DNA of 64,000 nucleotides from Crossiella equi (GTDB lineage Bacteria; Actinomycetota; Actinomycetes; Mycobacteriales; Pseudonocardiaceae), in the NCBI RefSeq assembly GCF_017876755.1, contig NZ_JAGIOO010000001.1:5069786-5133785 (forward strand). Direction: 5' to 3'. Made by a program: the position numbers and the translations under genes. Of the stretch, positions 47,463 through 56,023 are shown piece by piece. The notes beneath the pieces are model-generated. The model ran no database searches, was not told where the DNA came from, and saw only the letters and a list, made by a program, of their open reading frames with translations. How positions within the stretch are numbered: the first letter of the stretch is position 1; each line of letters starts with the position of its first letter.

Positions 47463-48083
47463 ATGTCCGAGACCACCGGCAGGCACCCGGCGAGCACGCC
47501 CAAGGGTGAGCGGCGGCGGCAGCTGCTGACCGAGGCCGCCGCGGCCCTGCTGGCCGAGGGCGGCTTCGACGCCGTCCGGCACCGTTCGGTCGCCGAACGC
47601 GCCGAGCTGCCGCTGGCCTCCACCACCTACTACTTCGCCTCGCTGGACGAGCTGGTCAGCGCGGCGATCGAGCACGGCTCGCGCGCCGAGCTGGCCTTCG
47701 GCCGGGAGTGCCTGGCCGAGGTCTCCGAACGGCAGGGCGTGCTGCCCACCGAGGACCTGGTCGAGCTGATGCTGGACCTGCTGCTGGGCAGGTCCTCCCG
47801 GGACGGTGGCCTGGAGCCGGTGCTGCTGCGGTACGAGCGCCTGGTGGGCAGCGCGCGGCGGCCCTTCCTCACCGACCTGATGCGCGGGCTGGGCGAGGAG
47901 CTGATCGGCTTGCTGCTCCAGCTGTTCGAGCACTCCGGCACCCCGGTCGACCGCGACCGCCTGGACGAGCTGATCGCGCTGGTGGACGGCGCGGTGGTGA
48001 ACGCCCTGATCGAGAGCAACCCGGACCCCCGGGACGCGGCCCGGCGGATGCTGCGGCGGAACCTCCCCGGACGGCCCGGCTGA
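47463..48083 (+). CDS. TetR-family transcriptional regulator
   Basis: A 206-residue protein. Its N-terminal helix-turn-helix is RRRQLLTEAAAALLAEGGFD with VAERAELPLASTTYYFASLD, and the ligand-binding helical domain contains LLLGRSSRDGGLEPVLLRYE. The ATG start has only a weak Shine-Dalgarno signal. No obvious divergent target is adjacent, so the regulon is unclear. Confidence 0.9.
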   Translation: MSETTGRHPASTPKGERRRQLLTEAAAALLAEGGFDAVRHRSVAERAELPLASTTYYFASLDELVSAAIEHGSRAELAFGRECLAEVSERQGVLPTEDLVELMLDLLLGRSSRDGGLEPVLLRYERLVGSARRPFLTDLMRGLGEELIGLLLQLFEHSGTPVDRDRLDELIALVDGAVVNALIESNPDPRDAARRMLRRNLPGRPG

Positions 48084-48154
48084 CCCTCGTGCAACCTTTC
48101 CCAGACCCGGTCCGTGGGTAAGGACGGATCTGGGTGAAGGGAAGGCACTGGGGG

Positions 48155-48247
48155 ATGAAGGCTGAGGACGAGCGGACCTGTCGCGAGTTCGCCCGCCAGG
48201 AGGCGCTGCCGCTGCGACGGCTGGCGTACCTGCTGTGTTCGGACTGA
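48155..48247 (+). pseudogene. Truncated SigE-family sigma-factor remnant
   Basis: A 30-residue frame preceded by CTGGGGG. It reads FARQEALPLRRLAYLLCSD and then stops. This aligns with the region 2.1 segment of the intact sigma at 46128 (IARRDAVRRTAYLLCGD), and everything downstream is missing. It is best explained as the 5' end of a deleted or decayed ECF sigma gene. Confidence 0.6.
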
Positions 48248-48248
48248 A

Positions 48249-48491
48249 GTGGATCTTCCGGCCGGGGCCCCGCTGACGCGGGAGGAGGCCGTCCGGCTGG
48301 TCACCGACGCCGGGTTCACCCGTGAAGCAGTCCGCCTGAACCCGAGCAACGGCCGGTCCGTCAAGCAGACGTCGGACGAGCTCGGCGGAAGCGGGAACCG
48401 GATGGACCTGATCGACATCCCATGGTGGCTGGCGCTGTTCACCGCGCTGGCCATGGCCTCGGTCGTGTTCGCCGATCCCGGCGGGCATTGA
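48249..48491 (+). CDS. Hypothetical small protein with C-terminal hydrophobic helix
   Basis: An 80-residue frame starting GTG. It contains LTREEAVRLVTDAGFTREAV and a C-terminal hydrophobic stretch (WWLALFTALAMASVVF). It begins 1 bp after the sigma remnant's stop, so it may be part of the same decayed locus. No family is recognised, and it may not be translated. Confidence 0.35.
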   Translation: MDLPAGAPLTREEAVRLVTDAGFTREAVRLNPSNGRSVKQTSDELGGSGNRMDLIDIPWWLALFTALAMASVVFADPGGH

Positions 48492-48577
48492 CCGGGGGCC
48501 TCGCCGGTGGCGGTCGGCACTGGGGGTGCCGACCGCCACGTAGGGCGGTTCGCCCTGGTCAGTTAGGGTGTGTGAAC

Positions 48578-50008
48578 GTGACTTCCAAGCCGCGCATCCC
48601 GAACGTACTGGCCTCCCGCTACGCCTCGCTGGACCTCGCGCGGCTGTGGTCGCCCGAGCACAAGGTGGTGCTGGAGCGGCAGCTGTGGCTGGCCGTGCTC
48701 CGGGCCCAGGTGGAGCTGGGCATCGAGGTGCCCGCGCAGGCCCTCGCCGACTACGAGCGGGTGCTCGAACAGGTCGACCTGGCCTCGATCGCCGAGCGCG
48801 AGCGGGTCACCCGGCACGACGTGAAGGCGCGCATCGAGGAGTTCAACGCCCTGGCCGGGCACGAGCACGTGCACAAGGGCATGACCTCGCGCGACCTCAC
48901 CGAGAACGTCGAGCAGCTCCAGGTGCGGCTCAGCCTGGAGCACGTGCGCGACCGCGTGGTGGCCGTGCTGGCCCGCCTGGCCGCCCTGTCCGCCGAGCAC
49001 GGTGAGCTGGTGCTGGCCGGGCGTTCGCACAACGTCGCCGCCCAGGCCACCACGCTGGGCAAGCGGTTCGCCACCGCCGCCGACGAGCTGCTCACCGGCT
49101 TCGGCCGCCTGGAGGACCTGCTCGGCCGGTACCCGCTGCGCGGCATCAAGGGCCCGGTCGGCACCGCCCAGGACATGCTCGACCTGCTCGGCGGCGACGC
49201 CGACCGGCTGGCCCAGCTGGAGCAGGCGGTGGCCCGGCACCTCGGGTTCGCCAAGGTGCTCACCAGCGTCGGCCAGGTCTACCCGCGCTCGCTGGACTTC
49301 GAGGTGGTCACCGCGCTGGTGCAGCTGGCCGCGGGCCCGTCCAGCCTGGCCAAGACCATCCGGCTGATGGCCGGGCACGAGCTGGTCACCGAGGGCTTCA
49401 AGGCGGGCCAGGTCGGCTCCTCGGCCATGCCGCACAAGATGAACACCCGCTCCTGCGAGCGCGTCAACGGCTTCGCGGTCATCCTGCGCGGGCACGCCTC
49501 GATGGTCGGCGAGCTGGCCGGTGACCAGTGGAACGAGGGCGACGTGTCCTGCTCGGTGGTGCGCCGGGTCGCGCTGCCGGACGCGTTCTTCGCCTTCGAC
49601 GGCCTGCTGGAGACCTTCCTGACCGTGCTCGACGAGTTCGGCGCGTTCCCGGCCGTGATCAACCGCGAGCTCGACCGGTACCTGCCGTTCCTGGCCACCA
49701 CCAAGGTGCTCATGGCTGCGGTGCGCGCCGGGGTGGGCCGGGAGACCGCGCACGAGGCGATCAAGGAGAACGCCGTGGCCACCGCGCTGGAGCTGCGCGA
49801 AGGCCTGGAGCGCAACAACCTGTTGGACCGTCTGGCCGCCGACGAACGGCTGCCCCTGGACCGCGCCGCGCTGGACGCGCTGCTGGCCGACCGCCTGCCC
49901 TTCACCGGGGCGGCGTCCGCGCAGGTCAACGCCGTCGTCTCGGCGGTGGAAGAGGTTGTTGCGCGGTATCCGGAAGCCGCCAAGTACTCGCCGGGGTCGA
50001 TCCTCTGA
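48578..50008 (+). CDS. purB: Adenylosuccinate lyase
   Basis: A 476-residue fumarase/aspartase-superfamily enzyme. It has HDVKARIEEFNALAG, the second conserved region (MTSRDLTENVEQLQ) and the signature loop VGSSAMPHKMNTRSCE carrying the catalytic Ser. It cleaves SAICAR and adenylosuccinate, acting in both AICAR and AMP branches. The GTG at 48578 (alternative 48572) starts at the family N-terminus. purC follows after an intervening TetR gene. Confidence 0.96.
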   Translation: MTSKPRIPNVLASRYASLDLARLWSPEHKVVLERQLWLAVLRAQVELGIEVPAQALADYERVLEQVDLASIAERERVTRHDVKARIEEFNALAGHEHVHKGMTSRDLTENVEQLQVRLSLEHVRDRVVAVLARLAALSAEHGELVLAGRSHNVAAQATTLGKRFATAADELLTGFGRLEDLLGRYPLRGIKGPVGTAQDMLDLLGGDADRLAQLEQAVARHLGFAKVLTSVGQVYPRSLDFEVVTALVQLAAGPSSLAKTIRLMAGHELVTEGFKAGQVGSSAMPHKMNTRSCERVNGFAVILRGHASMVGELAGDQWNEGDVSCSVVRRVALPDAFFAFDGLLETFLTVLDEFGAFPAVINRELDRYLPFLATTKVLMAAVRAGVGRETAHEAIKENAVATALELREGLERNNLLDRLAADERLPLDRAALDALLADRLPFTGAASAQVNAVVSAVEEVVARYPEAAKYSPGSIL

Positions 50009-50043
50009 CCAGCTCGAATCTGGTAAACCGGCAGAACTGAGAC

Positions 50044-50079
50044 GTCTCGGGTACTTCGGAACCCTCTAAGTACCGAGAC
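50044..50079. promoter_or_regulatory. Near-perfect inverted repeat, candidate TetR operator or purB terminator
   Basis: GTCTCGGGTACTT faces AAGTACCGAGAC across an 11-nt centre, with one extra G in the left arm. It lies 35 bp behind purB and about 65 bp before the TetR gene. Its moderate GC content suits an operator better than the GC-rich terminators seen here. Confidence 0.5.
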
Positions 50080-50145
50080 CGCTCCCAGATTCCACCCCGA
50101 GAATGACTCGTGAGACAACACGTCGGGGTCACTGGGGAGTGAACT

Positions 50146-50739
50146 TTGGTCGCACGGATGGAGGGGAAGGCGCGAAACCGCACAGCTCTCTTGGCAGCCG
50201 CCAGGGAAGTCATCGTCGAGGAAGGGCATCGAGGTGCCTCCCTCGGCGTGATCGCGGGTCGCGCCGGCCTCACCACGGGTGCGATTTATTCGATTTTCGG
50301 CAGCAAGCGGGACCTGCTCATTGCCGTCATCGAGGACATTCACCGCAGGGCGATAACCGAGCTCGCGCAACTGAGCGATCCGCGTCTGTCGCTGGAACAG
50401 GTCATCGCGGTCTACGTGGCCGGTCGGCTGCGGGCGGCCGACACCAAGGAGGCCGCGCCGCTGCTGGCCTTCGAGACCGAGCTGGCCGGGCTCGCGCAGA
50501 GCGACCCGGTGGTCAGCACCCGGCTGCGCGAGATCTCGGTGCGCTCGGACGGTGAGTTCGCGCAGGCCCTGCTCGGCCGCCGGGACGAGCGCGGCCTGGC
50601 GGTGGACCAGGCGCGCGCCGACTACCTGGCCCTGGGCATCCGGGCCTTGGTGCTCGGCTTCGAGCAGCGCAGGCTGCGCGGGGAGAGCGTGCCCGAGGCA
50701 CTGGTGCTGGACCTGGCCGTCGCGCTCGTCCGCCAGTAG
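50146..50739 (+). CDS. TetR-family transcriptional regulator
   Basis: A 197-residue protein with a helix-turn-helix (NRTALLAAAREVIVEEGHRG; VIAGRAGLTTGAIYSIFGSK) and a helical ligand domain. The TTG at 50146 is 6 bp from GGGGAG; an ATG at 50158 is the alternative and lacks a spaced Shine-Dalgarno signal. A palindrome upstream (50044-50079) may be its operator. It lies between purB and purC, so it could influence purC, though nothing shows it. Confidence 0.87.
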   Translation: MVARMEGKARNRTALLAAAREVIVEEGHRGASLGVIAGRAGLTTGAIYSIFGSKRDLLIAVIEDIHRRAITELAQLSDPRLSLEQVIAVYVAGRLRAADTKEAAPLLAFETELAGLAQSDPVVSTRLREISVRSDGEFAQALLGRRDERGLAVDQARADYLALGIRALVLGFEQRRLRGESVPEALVLDLAVALVRQ

Positions 50740-50788
50740 CGGGCGGTGCGACGCAGGTCACGACTGGTGCGCGGCCTAGGGTGTGCGC

Positions 50789-51682
50789 GTGACCTCCCTC
50801 GCTGACTATGGCCAGCCCATCGCCGTGGGCAAGGTTCGTGAGCTCTACGCCGTCGACGACGACCACCTGCTGTTCGTCGCCTCCGACCGCATGTCGGCCT
50901 ACGACTTCGTGCTGCCCAACGCCATCCCGGACAAGGGCCGCGTGCTCACCGCGATGAGCGTGTTCTGGTTCGAGCTGCTCGCCGACCTGGTGCCCAACCA
51001 CGTGGTGGCCTGGGACGACGAGCGCATCCCGGACGAGGTCCGCGGCCGTGCGCTGCTCGTGCGCCGCCTGGAGATGGCGCAGGTGGAGTGCGTGGCGCGC
51101 GGTTACCTGACCGGCTCCGGCCTGCTCGACTACCAGGCCACCGGCTCGGTGTGTGGCATCGAGCTGCCCACCGGCCTGGTCGAGGCCTCGCGGCTGCCCG
51201 AACCGATCTTCACCCCGGCCACCAAGGCCGCGATCGGCGAGCACGACGAGAACGTCTCCTTCGCCGCGGTGGTCGACACCGTGGGCATCAAGGTGGCCGA
51301 GGAGCTGCGCGCGATGACCCTGGAGGTCTATCGCCGGGCCGCCGCGCACGCCGAGACCAGGGGTGTCATCCTCGCCGACACCAAGCTCGAGTTCGGCGTG
51401 GACGTCGAGGGCAAGCTCGTGCTGGCCGACGAGGTGCTCACCCCGGACTCCTCCCGGTACTGGCCGCGCGAGGGCTACGAGTCCGGGCGTGTGCAGCCCT
51501 CCTTCGACAAGCAGTACGTGCGCGACTGGCTGACCAAGGAGTCCGGCTGGGACCGCAAGTCCGACACCCCGCCGCCCGCGCTGCCCGAGCACGTGGTGGC
51601 CGCGACCCGGGACCGCTACGTCGAGGCCTACGAGCTCATCTCCGGCCGCTCGCTGGCGGACTGGCCCGCGCCGCGCGACTGA
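50789..51682 (+). CDS. purC: SAICAR synthetase
   Basis: A 297-residue enzyme beginning [20 protein letters not shown]. It carries the signatures [20 protein letters not shown] and [14 protein letters not shown] and the terminal [12 protein letters not shown]. It ligates aspartate to CAIR using ATP. The GTG at 50789 (alternative 50783) is at the family N-terminus. A hairpin terminator begins 33 bp after the stop. Confidence 0.97.
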   Translation: MTSLADYGQPIAVGKVRELYAVDDDHLLFVASDRMSAYDFVLPNAIPDKGRVLTAMSVFWFELLADLVPNHVVAWDDERIPDEVRGRALLVRRLEMAQVECVARGYLTGSGLLDYQATGSVCGIELPTGLVEASRLPEPIFTPATKAAIGEHDENVSFAAVVDTVGIKVAEELRAMTLEVYRRAAAHAETRGVILADTKLEFGVDVEGKLVLADEVLTPDSSRYWPREGYESGRVQPSFDKQYVRDWLTKESGWDRKSDTPPPALPEHVVAATRDRYVEAYELISGRSLADWPAPRD

Positions 51683-51714
51683 CCTGGGCGACTGACCTCA
51701 CACAGGCTTCACCC

Positions 51715-51754
51715 GGCCCGCACCTGCCGTCCACCTCGGTGGCAGGTGCGGGCC
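51715..51754. terminator. purC terminator hairpin
   Basis: A perfect 14-bp outer stem (51715-51728 with 51741-51754) with an inner CCACC/GGTGG stem lies 33 bp behind purC and 25 bp before the next gene. Confidence 0.8.
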
Positions 51755-51779
51755 ATTCACGTCTGGCCTGATTACCGGC

Positions 51780-52697
51780 ATGCGCACCAGACTGCTGGTC
51801 TCGCTGTCCGGCATCGGCAGGCACAACCTCGCCGACTGCGTCGCGTTCGCCGCCGCGCTCGACCGGCGTGGCGTCCCGCTGTCCCTGCTGCTCACGCCAA
51901 AACCTGGCAGTGAGCACAGGCCGCGTCCCGGGGATCTCGCACGCGCTCTCCGGACCCAGGCCGCCCCTGGCGGCGTTGCCGGGGCAACCACATACGACCC
52001 GGTATGCGGCCGCCCCGACGCCTTGCCAGGAACGACCTGGGCCGCGAAGCCCGCGCGCGACATCCCCGGGACGCGGCCTGCCCACGACTCCCCGGTGCTG
52101 GACTGGATCCGCACCAGGGAGCGCGCGGGGGACGCGCTGGTGCTGCACGGTTTCGACCACAGCGCCCGGCCCAGCGGGGACCGGCTGCCGCTGCCCCGGC
52201 TGGCACCCGCCACGAGCTGGGCGGGCGGCGGCCGGATCTGGCGCCGGGCCGAGTTCGCCGACCTGCCCGCGCACGAGGCCGGGCTGCGCCTGCTGGGCGC
52301 GGTGGCGGTCCTGGAACGCCTGGACCTGGCCACCACCTGCTTCGCCCCGCCGAGCTGGCTGGCCTCGCCAGGCACCCTGGTCGCGCTGCGGCGCAGGGGG
52401 TTCGAGGTGTGCGCGGACGCGCTCGGGGTGCACGAGCTCGGCAGCGGCAGGCTGCACCGGGGCCGGGTGTACGAGGTCGGCCGCGGTGAGCTGTGGGCCA
52501 GGGCCGCGCTGCGCGCGGTGCGCCGGGGCGGGCTGGTGCGGCTCGCGGTCAAGGCCGGTGAGCTGTCCCGGCCGCAGGCGCTGCGCGGGGTGCTCGGCAC
52601 GGTCGGTGCCGCCCTGCGCCTGGGCGCGTCCGGGGGTACGTACGCCGACTTCGGGCTGGGCCGTCCCGCCGAACGCCGTGGGCTGAACGCCGGGTAA
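51780..52697 (+). CDS. DUF2334/polysaccharide deacetylase-like protein with an in-frame insertion
   Basis: A 305-residue protein whose ends fit the DUF2334 deacetylase-like fold: RTRLLVSLSGIGRHNLADC at the N-terminus, then DALVLHGFDHSARP with the metal-type HGxDH motif, and WLASPGTLVALRRRGFEVCA. Residues about 46-100 interrupt the expected link between SLLLTPKPG and DSPVLDWIRTRE. That stretch is encoded by a 164-bp palindromic element and has no family similarity. The frame is kept, so a longer loop may be tolerated. It follows purC as a separate unit. Confidence 0.72.
   Translation: MRTRLLVSLSGIGRHNLADCVAFAAALDRRGVPLSLLLTPKPGSEHRPRPGDLARALRTQAAPGGVAGATTYDPVCGRPDALPGTTWAAKPARDIPGTRPAHDSPVLDWIRTRERAGDALVLHGFDHSARPSGDRLPLPRLAPATSWAGGGRIWRRAEFADLPAHEAGLRLLGAVAVLERLDLATTCFAPPSWLASPGTLVALRRRGFEVCADALGVHELGSGRLHRGRVYEVGRGELWARAALRAVRRGGLVRLAVKAGELSRPQALRGVLGTVGAALRLGASGGTYADFGLGRPAERRGLNAG
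51917..52080. repeat. 164-bp imperfect palindromic element inside a coding region
   Basis: The two halves are reverse complements about a centre at 51998/51999. The outer 20 bases match 19/20 (left CAGGCCGCGTCCCGGGGATC), the inner parts are more diverged with small indels, and an ATAC/GTAT stem sits at the centre. The base pairing ends exactly at 51917 and 52080. No target-site duplication is clear. It looks like a MITE or palindromic insertion that has stayed in frame. Confidence 0.75.
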
Positions 52698-52781
52698 TTA
52701 CGGCGGTTGAACGAGTGACGGCACTTTTACCCTCGCGGAACCATGAGGGGACGTCCTTGCAACCCTGCAGCGAGGTGTCCC

Positions 52782-53927
52782 ATGAACAGAATTGCCAAAT
52801 TGATGGTCGTGGCCACGATGTCGATACCGGCGGCCGGTTCGTTCGGATTTGTGCCGCCGAACGCACCCGAGGCCGTCGCGAGCGTGCCCCAGGACGAGAA
52901 GGTCGGAACCGAGGAAATCACCGCGCACACAATTGGTGGCGGTGACAGCACGCTCACGCTGCGTCGAGCGGAATCCGGGTACGTCAAGGCGCACGTGACC
53001 GGTCTGAAACTGGCCGAGGGCGATGTGCTGCGCATTTCCGACCCGGCGGGCAAGGAGAGCTACACCTACACCGGCAAGGACGACCTGACCGCGAGCCCGG
53101 ACGCCACCGGGTTCTGGGCCATGTCGGTCACCGGCGACACCGCCGTGCTCACCCTGCGCGGCAAGGACGGCGGCGCGCCGTCGGCCGCGAGCACGGCCAC
53201 CGTGGACAAGCTGACCAGGGGCTTCACCCCGGCCGAGTTCTCCGCCCAGGAGCAGCGGCAGACCCGCAGCATCTGCGGCTCGAACAACTACCAGGACGTG
53301 GCCTGCTACCAGACGTCCAGCCCGACCGAGTTCGCCAAGACCAAGCCGGTGGCGAAGCTGCTGCGCAACGGCTCCTCGCTGTGCACCGCGTGGCGGGTCG
53401 GTGCCAAGAACCGCATGCTGACCAACAACCACTGCTTCACCAGCACCACCGGCATCGAGGTGTGGTTCAACTACCAGTGCCCGACCTGCAACGGCACCAC
53501 CAGCACCCCCACCAAGGTGCTGGCCTCCAAGGTGCTGAGCACCGACGCGGGCCTGGACTACACGCTGTACGAGGTCAACGACTTCAACGCCATCTCGGGC
53601 TTCGGCTACCTGGAGCTGGACGCACGGGTGCCGAACGTCGGTGAGCGGATGTACGTGATCGGCCACCCGGCGGGCAAGCTCAAGAAGCTCTCGCTGAAGG
53701 ACGACCAGAGCCCGAGCGGCAACTGCCAGGTGCGCGCGGTGCGCGTCAACGGCAGCAGCTCGCAGAGCGACATCTCCTACATGTGCGACACCGAGGGCGG
53801 CTCCTCCGGCTCGCCGGTGCTCTCCGGCGACACGCACAAGGTCATCGCGCTGCACCACTTCGGCGGCTGCCCGAACCAGGGCGTGCGCATCGACCTGGTG
53901 GCGCAGAAGATCGGCTCCCTGCTCTGA
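52782..53927 (+). CDS. Secreted trypsin-like serine protease
   Basis: A 381-residue protein. The signal peptide (RIAKLMVVATMSIPAAGSFG) is followed by a ~140-residue prodomain-like beta region and a chymotrypsin-fold domain. The catalytic His is in MLTNNHCF, Asp in GLDYTLYEV and Ser in EGGSSGSPVLSG. Disulphide cysteines (SICGSN, DVACYQ, SLCTAW, QCPTCNG) fit an exported enzyme. GSSGSP rather than GDSGGP places it with V8/lysyl-endopeptidase-type proteases. The ATG at 52782 follows CGAGGTG. Confidence 0.88.
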   Translation: MNRIAKLMVVATMSIPAAGSFGFVPPNAPEAVASVPQDEKVGTEEITAHTIGGGDSTLTLRRAESGYVKAHVTGLKLAEGDVLRISDPAGKESYTYTGKDDLTASPDATGFWAMSVTGDTAVLTLRGKDGGAPSAASTATVDKLTRGFTPAEFSAQEQRQTRSICGSNNYQDVACYQTSSPTEFAKTKPVAKLLRNGSSLCTAWRVGAKNRMLTNNHCFTSTTGIEVWFNYQCPTCNGTTSTPTKVLASKVLSTDAGLDYTLYEVNDFNAISGFGYLELDARVPNVGERMYVIGHPAGKLKKLSLKDDQSPSGNCQVRAVRVNGSSSQSDISYMCDTEGGSSGSPVLSGDTHKVIALHHFGGCPNQGVRIDLVAQKIGSLL

Positions 53928-53934
53928 CCTGATC

Positions 53935-53977
53935 ACGGCTGTGCCCGCCCGGACCCCCTCCGGGCGGGCACAGCCGT
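53935..53977. terminator. Bidirectional terminator
   Basis: A perfect 19-bp stem (53935-53953 with 53959-53977) and 5-nt loop lie between the convergent protease and epimerase genes. Confidence 0.88.
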
Positions 53978-53986
53978 ACCCCCCGG

Positions 53987-54955
53987 TCAGAGCCCGGCCA
54001 GCACCTCCGCCTCCTCCGCCGCGCTCAGCCCGGCCTTCCGCACCCGGTCCAGCCCCAGCTCCCGCTCCCAGGCCAGCGCGTCCCGCGCGGTCTCCGCCGT
54101 GTCCCGGATGGTCAGCCCGGCGGCCAGCGCGGCCCCGGCGTCGCGGTTGGCCATGGCGTGGTCCCCGGGCAGCCACAGCGGCAGCGAGCGCGGCCCGCCC
54201 CACGGGTTCACCCCGGCCGCGGTGAGCACCTGCTCGCTCACCGGCACGACCTCGGCTTCCGGCCCGACCGCCGCCTGCACCCGCGCCAACAGCTCGAGCA
54301 GCGGCACCGGCGCCCCGATCGCGTCGTAGCTGCCACCCAGCCGCTGCTCGGCCCCGGTGACGATCCAGGCGGCGAAGTCGCGCACGTCGACGTGCTGCGC
54401 GGGCTGGTCCGGGGCGTCCGGCACCAGTACCCGGCCACCGCGGGCGAACCGGGCGGGCCAGTAGCCGAACCGGTCGGACATGTCCCCCGGACCGGTGATC
54501 AGACCGGGCCTCGGGATGAACGCGGCCTCACCGAACACCTCGCGCACCGCGTTCTCCGAGGCCACCTTGACCCCGCCGTAGATGTCGGCCATCTCCGCGG
54601 TAGGGCGGCCCTCGCCGTCGGCCTCCAGCGGGTCGTGCAGCGTGTCGCCCTCCCGGTAGGCGCTGATCGAGGACACGAACGTCCAGTGCGCCGCGGTCCC
54701 GGCGAGCACCGCCAGGGCGTCCCGGACCCACGGGAACGAGATCCTCGCCACGTCCACGACCGCGTCGAAGCGCTCACCGGCCAGGGGCGCGAGCCCCTCG
54801 GGAGTGCTCCGGTCGACGGTCACGGAGATCGCTCCGGCGGGGGCCCGGCCGGTGACCCCCCGGTGCGCGCAGACCACTTCGTGCCCACGTCGCAAGGCTT
54901 CTTCGGCGACGGCCTTCGAGACGAAGAGCGTCCCACCCAGTACCAGCATCCGCAT
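53987..54955 (-). CDS. NAD-dependent epimerase/dehydratase-like (extended SDR) protein
   Basis: A 322-residue Rossmann protein with an atypical GGTLFVS glycine motif (MLVLGGTLFVSKAVAEEALR), FVSSISAYREGD, YGGVKVASENAV (YxxxK) and RPGLITGPGDMSDRF. It resembles RNA-binding/reductase members of the extended SDR family (CSP41-like) more than sugar epimerases. The ATG at 54955 follows AGGGTGGGG. It is divergent from purS. The substrate is unknown. Confidence 0.85.
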   Translation of the reverse strand: MRMLVLGGTLFVSKAVAEEALRRGHEVVCAHRGVTGRAPAGAISVTVDRSTPEGLAPLAGERFDAVVDVARISFPWVRDALAVLAGTAAHWTFVSSISAYREGDTLHDPLEADGEGRPTAEMADIYGGVKVASENAVREVFGEAAFIPRPGLITGPGDMSDRFGYWPARFARGGRVLVPDAPDQPAQHVDVRDFAAWIVTGAEQRLGGSYDAIGAPVPLLELLARVQAAVGPEAEVVPVSEQVLTAAGVNPWGGPRSLPLWLPGDHAMANRDAGAALAAGLTIRDTAETARDALAWERELGLDRVRKAGLSAAEEAEVLAGL

Positions 54956-55109
54956 GACCCCACCCTGACCCACGCGACAGACGCCCGCGAGCGATCTCGC
55001 GCAGGGCGAACAGGGGTGGGAGCGGTAACGCCTTGACGCCGCTGAGTGAACACACAGGTCAGGTACTCTCCCCCTGTCCTCGCAACCTGCCAATTCCAGG
55101 AGCATTCGC

Positions 55110-55349
55110 GTGGCCCGAGTCGTCGTCGACGTCATGCCCAAGCAGGAGATCCTCGACCCGCAAGGACAGGCGGTGGCGAATGCGCTGCCCCGTCTCGGGT
55201 TCGAGGGCATCGCCTCCGTCCGACAGGGGAAGCACTTCGAGCTGGAGGTCGCCGACGACGTCGACGACGAAGCCCTCGCCAAGATCGCGGAAACCTTCCT
55301 CGCCAACCCGGTGATCGAGGACTGGACCGTCCGCCGGATCGAGTCATGA
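55110..55349 (+). CDS. purS: FGAM synthase subunit PurS
   Basis: A 79-residue protein ([20 protein letters not shown] ... [22 protein letters not shown]), the small dimeric subunit that bridges PurQ and PurL in the multi-subunit FGAM synthase. The GTG at 55110 follows CAGGAGCATT. purQ overlaps its stop by 4 bp. Confidence 0.96.
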   Translation: MARVVVDVMPKQEILDPQGQAVANALPRLGFEGIASVRQGKHFELEVADDVDDEALAKIAETFLANPVIEDWTVRRIES

Positions 55350-56023
55350 GCGCCCGAATCGGCGTCATCACCTTCCCGGGCACCCTCGACGACGTCGACG
55401 CGCAGCGCGCGGTGACGTACGCCAAGGCCGAGGCGGTGCCGCTCTGGCACGCCGACGCCGACCTGCGCGGGGTGGACGCGGTGGTCGTGCCCGGTGGGTT
55501 CTCCTACGGCGACTACCTCCGCTGCGGCGCGATCGCCCGCTTCGCCCCGGTGATGGGCGAGGTCGTGGCGGCCGCGGCCAAGGGCATGCCGGTGCTCGGC
55601 ATCTGCAACGGCTTCCAGATCCTGTGCGAGGCCGGGCTGCTGCCCGGGGCCCTGGTGCGCAACGCCGGGCTGCACTTCGTCTGCCGCGACCAGTGGCTGA
55701 AGGTGGAGAACAACACCTCCGCCTGGACCACCCGCTACGACAAGGGCGCCGAGATCCTGGTGCCGCTCAAGTCCGGCGAGGGCCGCTACGTCGCTGAGAA
55801 GTCCACTGTGGACGAACTCGAGGGCGAGGGCCGCGTGGTGTTCCGCTACGTCGGTGGCAACCCGAACGGGTCGCTCAACGACATCGCGGGCATCACCTCC
55901 GCCAACGGCCGGGTGGTCGGCCTGATGCCGCACCCCGAGCACGCGATCGAGGCCCTCACCGGCCCGACCGACGACGGCCTCGGCCTGTTCCTATCCGTTC
56001 TCGACTCGCTGGTGGCGGCGTGA
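55346..56023 (+). CDS. purQ: FGAM synthase glutaminase subunit PurQ
   Basis: A 225-residue class I glutamine amidotransferase. The nucleophile Cys is in [17 protein letters not shown], the His/Glu pair in [10 protein letters not shown], and the N-terminus reads [19 protein letters not shown]. It supplies ammonia to PurL. ATG and GTG overlaps with purS and purL show tight coupling. Confidence 0.97.
   Translation: MSARIGVITFPGTLDDVDAQRAVTYAKAEAVPLWHADADLRGVDAVVVPGGFSYGDYLRCGAIARFAPVMGEVVAAAAKGMPVLGICNGFQILCEAGLLPGALVRNAGLHFVCRDQWLKVENNTSAWTTRYDKGAEILVPLKSGEGRYVAEKSTVDELEGEGRVVFRYVGGNPNGSLNDIAGITSANGRVVGLMPHPEHAIEALTGPTDDGLGLFLSVLDSLVAA

Noticed and set aside
48249-48491. Functional anti-sigma factor
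   Set aside because: No zinc motif or conserved domain, and it follows only a sigma remnant; kept as hypothetical.
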